A stretch of DNA of 11,936 nucleotides from Desulfobacteraceae bacterium (GTDB taxonomy: Bacteria; Desulfobacterota; Desulfobacteria; Desulfobacterales; UBA5616): assembly GCA_030620375.1 (NCBI GenBank), contig JAUXEW010000063.1:1-11936 (forward strand), given 5' to 3'. Positions 7,445-11,936 of the stretch are shown here, piece by piece (position 1 is the first letter of the stretch; every line of letters starts with the position of its first letter). The position numbers were made by a program, and so were the translations under genes. Under the pieces are notes generated by a model. The model was given only the letters and a program-made list of their open reading frames with translations, did no database searches and was not told the DNA's origin.

Positions 7445-8027
7445 AATTGCGGTAAAGCGCCCTGTAACAACCCGCATCAATATCTAATTTTTTAACAAAA
7501 TCTCCCAAGACCTTCGTTATGAACACAATTTTTACCCCCCTCATTTCATAATCTGTCAGCGTATCATTATTCGGAGAGATCCATGTTTCAACATATCGCT
7601 CCTCGATCACGTCAAATCCATGGTGATTGACCGGCCTTTTCGTAATAACGCCACGAATAAGATAATTAAACGCATTATCATTTTTACCTGGAAAGATAGT
7701 TATGATTTGCTCTGAAATAAGGTTTTCTATGCCATGACCGGCGCAAGAACCGGAAGTCGGGTTAAACATAAATCCGTTTCTATCAAACCAGCCTTTCAAA
7801 TCTTTAATTATCTGCTTTGTAAACGGTATGGAAATATTCAATCCTCCCACCAAATGACCGCTTAGAAAGAGAATAAAAGCATCATCCGTGGTGTATTGTC
7901 TGGGATACCCGGATTGCATGCCGCCCAACGGGTCCGGCGTCAAAAATTCCCGAGACCACCGCTTCAATTTTGCAAGCTTAATATGAAATTTATCTGAGAG
8001 CTCCCGATTGGTGTAATATTTAATCAT
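7422..8027 (-). CDS. Putative transcriptional regulator with a MerR-like N-terminal DNA-binding region
   Basis: I do not recognise this 201-residue protein as a named family. Residues 4-60 resemble a MerR-type winged helix: YYTNRELSDKF as the first helix pair, LKRWSREF as the helix where MerR proteins carry their RYYE-type motif, and GYPRQYTTDDAFILFLSGHLV as the wing and following helix. The rest (about 65-201) is a mixed alpha/beta region with no metal-binding cysteine pattern; its two cysteines (95 and 187) are far apart. It ends inside pfaD (23-bp tail-to-tail overlap) and diverges from pfaA across 303 bp, so it sits between two genes of the synthase locus. I infer that it regulates that locus. 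The ATG has no clear Shine-Dalgarno, and a -10-like box lies only about 14 bases upstream, so the message may have almost no leader. Confidence 0.7.
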   Translation of the reverse strand: MIKYYTNRELSDKFHIKLAKLKRWSREFLTPDPLGGMQSGYPRQYTTDDAFILFLSGHLVGGLNISIPFTKQIIKDLKGWFDRNGFMFNPTSGSCAGHGIENLISEQIITIFPGKNDNAFNYLIRGVITKRPVNHHGFDVIEERYVETWISPNNDTLTDYEMRGVKIVFITKVLGDFVKKLDIDAGCYRALYRNFRVRSLS

Positions 8028-8040
8028 TTTTTACGGCCAA

Positions 8041-8069
8041 GTTATACAAATCACTTCTTTACACAATCC
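8041..8069 (-). promoter_or_regulatory. Weak promoter candidate for the MerR-like regulator gene
   Basis: On the minus strand TATAAC (8046-8041) matches five of six -10 positions. No good -35 is found at normal spacing; ATTGTG or GGATTG at 15 or 17 bases are poor. Transcription would start near 8034, giving a leader of about 7 bases, consistent with the missing Shine-Dalgarno. Confidence 0.3.
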
Positions 8070-8209
8070 TGCTGGTTAAGTTTATTATCTCAACTAACCC
8101 GGATCACCCAAAAGCTAAAAGTCCATGTATAGAACAGGTATTATCAATATCTTGTGGTCTGTAAAGCACGAATTTGATTGAAAACGGTATAAACGATCCG
8201 CTTAAACTA

Positions 8210-8236
8210 TTGTTATATTAATATAGCAACTATAAT
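8210..8236 (+). promoter_or_regulatory. Candidate pfaA promoter with a palindromic operator between its -35 and -10 boxes
   Basis: A perfect TATAAT lies at 8231-8236, and a weak -35-like TTGTTA at 8210-8215 with a 15-base spacer. The perfect 12-bp palindrome TATATTAATATA (8214-8225) lies mostly inside that spacer and overlaps the last two bases of the -35. It extends to TGTTATATTAATATAGCA (8211-8228) with a single mismatched pair. MerR-type regulators typically bind a palindrome in the spacer of their target promoter, although usually with a longer spacer of 19-20 bases. The direct repeat AACTAT also flanks the palindrome (8205-8210 and 8228-8233). An AT palindrome can arise by chance in such AT-rich DNA. 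Confidence 0.45.
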
Positions 8237-8318
8237 TATTTCGTGTCAATGCTTGAAAATTCTTTGATTTTAAATTATAAGGTTTTTTATGCATGGTCTT
8301 TACCAAAAGATTTTTTTT

Positions 8319-8324
8319 AAGGAG
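8319..8324 (+). promoter_or_regulatory. Ribosome-binding site deciding the TTG start of pfaA
   Basis: AAGGAG ends 6 bases before TTG 8331. The first in-frame ATG is at codon 12, immediately before the ketosynthase begins, and has no comparable site in front of it. The TTG is therefore the better start. Confidence 0.8.
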
Positions 8325-8330
8325 TAAGAA

Positions 8331-11300
8331 TTGAGTCCCAAAAAAGATAAAACCATAAATCAGATGCCGATTGCCGTTATCGGAATGGAGTGCTTTTTCC
8401 CAAAATCTTCAAGCTTAAAAGAATACTGGCGACTCATATTTCGTGGCGAAGATGGCATAACAGAAGTCCCTCCAACCCACTGGTCACCTGAAGATTACTT
8501 TGATGAAGACCCTAAAGCACCGGATCATGTCTACTGTAAACGGGGCGGTTTTTTGGAACCAATCCCCTTCGATCCCACGGAATTCGGAATTCCACCCGCA
8601 ATGCTTGAGGCCACCGATTCTTCTCAACTCCTGGGCTTAGCGGCTGCAAAAGCAGCGCTTGGAGATGCCGGGTACGGCACGGAACGGAACTTTAACCGGG
8701 GAAACGTCAGTGTCATACTCGGAGTGACAGGGACTCAGGAATTGGTCATACCCTTAAGTTCCAGGCTGGGGCACCCTATCTGGCGAAAAGCACTTAAAGA
8801 ATCCGGTATTGACCGTCAAAAAGAAGATGACGTCATACGTCGTATTTCAAACGCTTACGTTACATGGCAGCAGAGTTCTTTCCCCGGTCTTTTAGGCAAC
8901 GTTGTCGCGGGCAGAATTAGCAATCGCCTGGACCTGGGTGGGACCAACTGCGTGGTGGATGCGGCGTGTGCCAGTTCTTTAGGTGCGATTCACCTGGCTA
9001 TTATGGAGCTGTTAACCGGCCGAAGCAATATGGTGGTCACCGGCGGAATAGACACTTTAAACGATATCTTTATGCATATGTGTTTTTCCAAGACATCGGT
9101 GCTTTCACCCACCGGAGACGCCCGGCCTTTTTCAAAAGATGCTGATGGTGTGGTTCTTGGTGAAGGAATCGGCATCATCATTTTAAAACGGTTGGAAGAT
9201 GCGGTAAAGGACAAGGACAGGGTGTATGCCGTTATTAAATCAATCGGCTCATCCAGTGACGCCAAATCCCAAAGTATTTATGCTCCCCGGCAGGAGGGGC
9301 AAATTAATGCGCTCCGAACCGCCTATACGTTAGCCGATATTGATCCTTCCACGATCGAACTGATCGAAGCGCACGGTACCGGAACGCGGGTGGGAGATGA
9401 AGTTGAATTTAAAGCCCTGAACCGCTTTTTTTCCGACGCTGCCCCGGCCCAAGATAAGCCGATCCAGACGTGCGCACTAGGTTCCGTCAAATCAATGATC
9501 GGCCATACCAAAGCAGCTGCAGGAGCCGCAGGGCTGATTAAAGCGGTATTGTCACTTTATAACAAAGTATTACCGCCTACTTTAAAAGCCCAGGAACCCG
9601 ATCCGAATCTTAATATTCAAACCAGCCCTTTTTATCTGAATACCCAAACCCGGCCCTGGTTTTCCAGACCGGTTCATCCCCGTCGGGCCGGCGTCAGCTC
9701 TTTCGGGTTTGGTGGAAGCAATTTTCATGCAGTACTTGAGGAGTATGCCAAAGAAAAATCGAAAATATCATGGGACGGTTCTGCTGAAATAATCGCGCTT
9801 TCATCCCAAACGCCAGAAGACCTGAAGCATGCATTATTGGACTTAAAATCAACCATAGATACGGCAAGATCGTTTAATGAAATGTCTGAAACGGCCGCGA
9901 TATCAAGATCCCGATTTTCGCCAAACGATCCTTACCGGCTGCTTCTGGTCATTGAGCGTTCCGCCTGGAATGTGGCAAATTCCTCACCGTTATCCGCCCG
10001 CATTGACCAAGCGATGGAGTCCCTTGAAGCAAATACTGATGATCAATCATGGAACATCGAAAACATCTACTATGGCAGTCCGAAAAAACCGGGTAAAATC
10101 GCTTTTATGTTTCCGGGCCAGGGAAGCCAGTATGTGGAAATGGGAAAGGAATTGATCAGCACTTTTCCTCAAGCATTTAATGTTTTGGAAAAAGCCAATT
10201 TGATATTTAAAAACAGTCAACGCCTCACCGACTTTATTTATCCTTTGCCGGCTCCGGAACGAAAAGCAAAAAAACATCAGGAAGCCGAACTAACGAGTAC
10301 CGATATTGCCCAGCCGGCAATCGGCAGCATCAGCCTTGCCATGTTGAAAATTCTTCAATTCTTTGAACTTTCGCCTGATGCGACTTGCGGGCACAGTTTT
10401 GGAGAGCTGGTAGCACTGAATGCGGCCGAATGGATTGATGATGAGACCTTGCTGAACCTTGCCGTTAACCGCGGGAAATTAATGGCGGCCGCAGGTAAAG
10501 AAAAAGAACGCGGCACCATGCTGGCGGTCAAGGCCCCTCTTGGAGAGCTCGATGAATTGATTACAAACACGGACACCGGTGTTATTCTTGCGAATCGAAA
10601 CAGTCCTAACCAGGGAGTATTATCCGGGGCTATCGAAGCTATTGCCAAGGCCGACAAACTCTGCAAGGAAAAAGGGTATAAGACTATAAAACTTACGGTG
10701 GCGGCGGCCTTTCACAGCCATTTGGTGAAGGATGCCCAAAAACCATTTATGGAGATCGTCAAAGCATCCACGGTCAAGCCAACGAATATCCCGGTCTTTT
10801 CCAATACCACCGGCCAACCTTACCCGACCATAACGGACGAGGCTAAAAAAATATTGGGTGAACAGATATTGTGCCCTGTAGATTTCATCAATAATATTAA
10901 AGGTCTTTACGATTCCGGTATCAGAACATTTGTGGAGGTAGGGCCGAAAACCATCCTCACAGGTTTAACCAAAGCTATCCTTAAAAACCAAGATTTTAAT
11001 GTGATATCCATGGACCCATCACTCGGCCGGCAATCCGGGATAACGGACCTGGCCAAAGCACTCTGTAACCTCGCGTCTTTAGGGTATCCGGTTCAGTTGG
11101 ACAAATGGGAACAAGGGGGAGCACCGCCGACGAATAAGAAAAAGCCGCTAATGGAAATCATGATTTCCGGAACCAATTATCGATCTGGGGAAAAAGCCGC
11201 CGTTACGTCAGGCTATAAAAAAATGTCTAGCCCTTTCTCCGTGCAGGCAATTGATGATACTGAAAATCGCTCACCGACCTCGCCTTTGAAAGGTCCGTCA

Positions 11301-11936
11301 TTGAATTCAACCGGTTGTATTAATAAGCACCCTGAAAAAAACGTTGGACGAAAAACCAGCTTTCCGGAAAAAATAAAAAATGACGCTGTCGAAAAAGATC
11401 AAACCGGTTATCAAAATGACAGGACATCACCCATAGCGCCTCCAAGTCGCGACGGTGTGAATAAAATGAACCGGCATTCATCGCAATCCCTGGATTTTGT
11501 GGCCCATGCGCTAAATGTAGCTCAAGAGGGCTTAAAATCAATGCAGTCGCTCCAGAAACAGACGGCAGAGACCCACCAGAAATTTCTTGAATCTCAGGTT
11601 GAGACCAATCGAACCCTCCAGAATATGATCGAAAGTACACAACGGCTGGTGGAGTCTTACATGGGGCTGAATACCGGCGGTACCATACCGGCCATGGACA
11701 TCCCGTTTGTGGAAAATAAAACATCCGCCATCGCCCCTCCCGAAATGGCACCCCTGGCCGTTTCGCCGTTAAACCAGGAAACTCAGGACACCCAGCACCA
11801 TGTTCAAGCCGGTGATGAAATTGAAACCATCCTGCTGGATACGGTCAGCGAACTGACCGGCTATCCTGTGGAAATGCTGGGACTGGACATGGATATTGAG
11901 GCTGACCTGGGTATCGACTCCATTAAACGGGTGGAA
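8331..11936 (+). CDS. pfaA: PfaA: multidomain polyunsaturated fatty acid / secondary-lipid synthase subunit (KS-AT-ACP..., partial at right edge)
   Basis: The frame is open for 1202 codons without a stop and leaves the window. Domains in order: ketosynthase (about 12-470) with active-site Cys213 in DAACASS, His348 in EAHGTGTRVGD and His392 in KSMIGHTKAAAG, the complete catalytic triad; a short linker; malonyl-type acyltransferase (about 583-890) with GQGSQ (Gln597), Ser689 in GHSFGE, Arg714 for the malonyl carboxylate and His797 in FHSHLV; a variable linker (about 930-1050) rich in Pro, Lys and Ser; a probable coiled coil (about 1050-1112, many Gln, Glu and Leu); then the first carrier domain from about 1161, with Ser1197 in LGIDSIKRVE as the phosphopantetheine site. 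This KS-AT-ACP order is that of PfaA, whose missing part should hold more tandem carrier domains and a ketoreductase. The AIAVIG-like start and the QQSSFPGLLGNVVAGRISN motif favour PfaA over modular polyketide synthases. The start codon is TTG. Confidence 0.93.
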   Translation, partial: MSPKKDKTINQMPIAVIGMECFFPKSSSLKEYWRLIFRGEDGITEVPPTHWSPEDYFDEDPKAPDHVYCKRGGFLEPIPFDPTEFGIPPAMLEATDSSQLLGLAAAKAALGDAGYGTERNFNRGNVSVILGVTGTQELVIPLSSRLGHPIWRKALKESGIDRQKEDDVIRRISNAYVTWQQSSFPGLLGNVVAGRISNRLDLGGTNCVVDAACASSLGAIHLAIMELLTGRSNMVVTGGIDTLNDIFMHMCFSKTSVLSPTGDARPFSKDADGVVLGEGIGIIILKRLEDAVKDKDRVYAVIKSIGSSSDAKSQSIYAPRQEGQINALRTAYTLADIDPSTIELIEAHGTGTRVGDEVEFKALNRFFSDAAPAQDKPIQTCALGSVKSMIGHTKAAAGAAGLIKAVLSLYNKVLPPTLKAQEPDPNLNIQTSPFYLNTQTRPWFSRPVHPRRAGVSSFGFGGSNFHAVLEEYAKEKSKISWDGSAEIIALSSQTPEDLKHALLDLKSTIDTARSFNEMSETAAISRSRFSPNDPYRLLLVIERSAWNVANSSPLSARIDQAMESLEANTDDQSWNIENIYYGSPKKPGKIAFMFPGQGSQYVEMGKELISTFPQAFNVLEKANLIFKNSQRLTDFIYPLPAPERKAKKHQEAELTSTDIAQPAIGSISLAMLKILQFFELSPDATCGHSFGELVALNAAEWIDDETLLNLAVNRGKLMAAAGKEKERGTMLAVKAPLGELDELITNTDTGVILANRNSPNQGVLSGAIEAIAKADKLCKEKGYKTIKLTVAAAFHSHLVKDAQKPFMEIVKASTVKPTNIPVFSNTTGQPYPTITDEAKKILGEQILCPVDFINNIKGLYDSGIRTFVEVGPKTILTGLTKAILKNQDFNVISMDPSLGRQSGITDLAKALCNLASLGYPVQLDKWEQGGAPPTNKKKPLMEIMISGTNYRSGEKAAVTSGYKKMSSPFSVQAIDDTENRSPTSPLKGPSLNSTGCINKHPEKNVGRKTSFPEKIKNDAVEKDQTGYQNDRTSPIAPPSRDGVNKMNRHSSQSLDFVAHALNVAQEGLKSMQSLQKQTAETHQKFLESQVETNRTLQNMIESTQRLVESYMGLNTGGTIPAMDIPFVENKTSAIAPPEMAPLAVSPLNQETQDTQHHVQAGDEIETILLDTVSELTGYPVEMLGLDMDIEADLGIDSIKRVE

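Larger units (their letters stand above)
8028..8330. other. AT-rich divergent intergenic region between the regulator gene and pfaA
   Basis: These 303 bp hold no coding sequence that I can support. They are visibly richer in A and T than the flanking genes. They contain the candidate promoters for both divergent genes, the palindrome at 8211-8228, and a leader of roughly 85 bases before pfaA. I see no terminator, riboswitch or small RNA. Confidence 0.7.

Noticed and set aside
9877..10155. 92-residue plus-strand frame, and minus-strand frames of 60-145 residues across 8990-11751
   Set aside because: All are shadows of the continuous pfaA frame, which carries intact catalytic motifs throughout.
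1..11936. CRISPR array, tRNA, rRNA or insertion sequence
   Set aside because: I found no regularly spaced repeats, no tRNA-like cloverleaf signatures, no rRNA motifs and no transposase motifs on reading either strand.

Overview
The window looks like a chromosomal segment of a Gram-negative bacterium, most plausibly a sulfate-reducing or related member of the Desulfobacterota (former Deltaproteobacteria). This is an inference. A TonB-dependent outer-membrane receptor shows the organism has an outer membrane. The order pfaD-before-pfaA resembles the enoyl-reductase-first secondary-lipid synthase clusters I recall from deltaproteobacteria rather than the marine gammaproteobacterial pfaABCD order. 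No marker in the window fixes the species.

Left part (1-2875): the remnant of a zinc-dependent medium-chain alcohol dehydrogenase enters from the left edge and stops before its nucleotide-binding domain. A promoter candidate, a cobalamin riboswitch (about 440-605) and an intrinsic terminator (661-699) follow. Together they form a B12-repressible leader for a BtuB-like TonB-dependent receptor (735-2720). A 12-bp inverted repeat lies downstream of the receptor.

Middle part (2876-5644): a small HAD-superfamily phosphatase of the soluble P-type-ATPase-like group is on the minus strand. Diverging from it on the plus strand are an M24 metallopeptidase (Xaa-Pro aminopeptidase/dipeptidase type) and a XerD-type tyrosine recombinase. 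These look like ordinary housekeeping genes.

Right part (5690-11936): this is the most interesting region, the start of a polyunsaturated-fatty-acid / secondary-lipid synthase locus. pfaD (flavin-dependent enoyl reductase, 5777-7444) has its own promoter candidate. A minus-strand gene for an unrecognised protein with a MerR-like N-terminal DNA-binding region (7422-8027) overlaps its 3' end. After a 303-bp AT-rich divergent intergenic region, pfaA (from 8331, TTG start) runs unbroken off the right edge for 1202 codons. It encodes ketosynthase, malonyl-type acyltransferase, a long linker with a coiled coil, and the beginning of the first acyl-carrier domain up to its phosphopantetheine serine. 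The intergenic region has a perfect TATAAT box with a 12-bp palindrome just upstream, between the candidate -35 and -10 boxes, so the MerR-like protein may be a dedicated regulator of the synthase.

Expected working: PfaA would load malonyl units and extend them on its carrier domains, PfaD would reduce enoyl intermediates, and PfaB, PfaC and the PfaE phosphopantetheinyl transferase should lie outside the window, probably to the right. The chemical product (EPA, DHA, another polyene or a different secondary lipid) cannot be read from this window.
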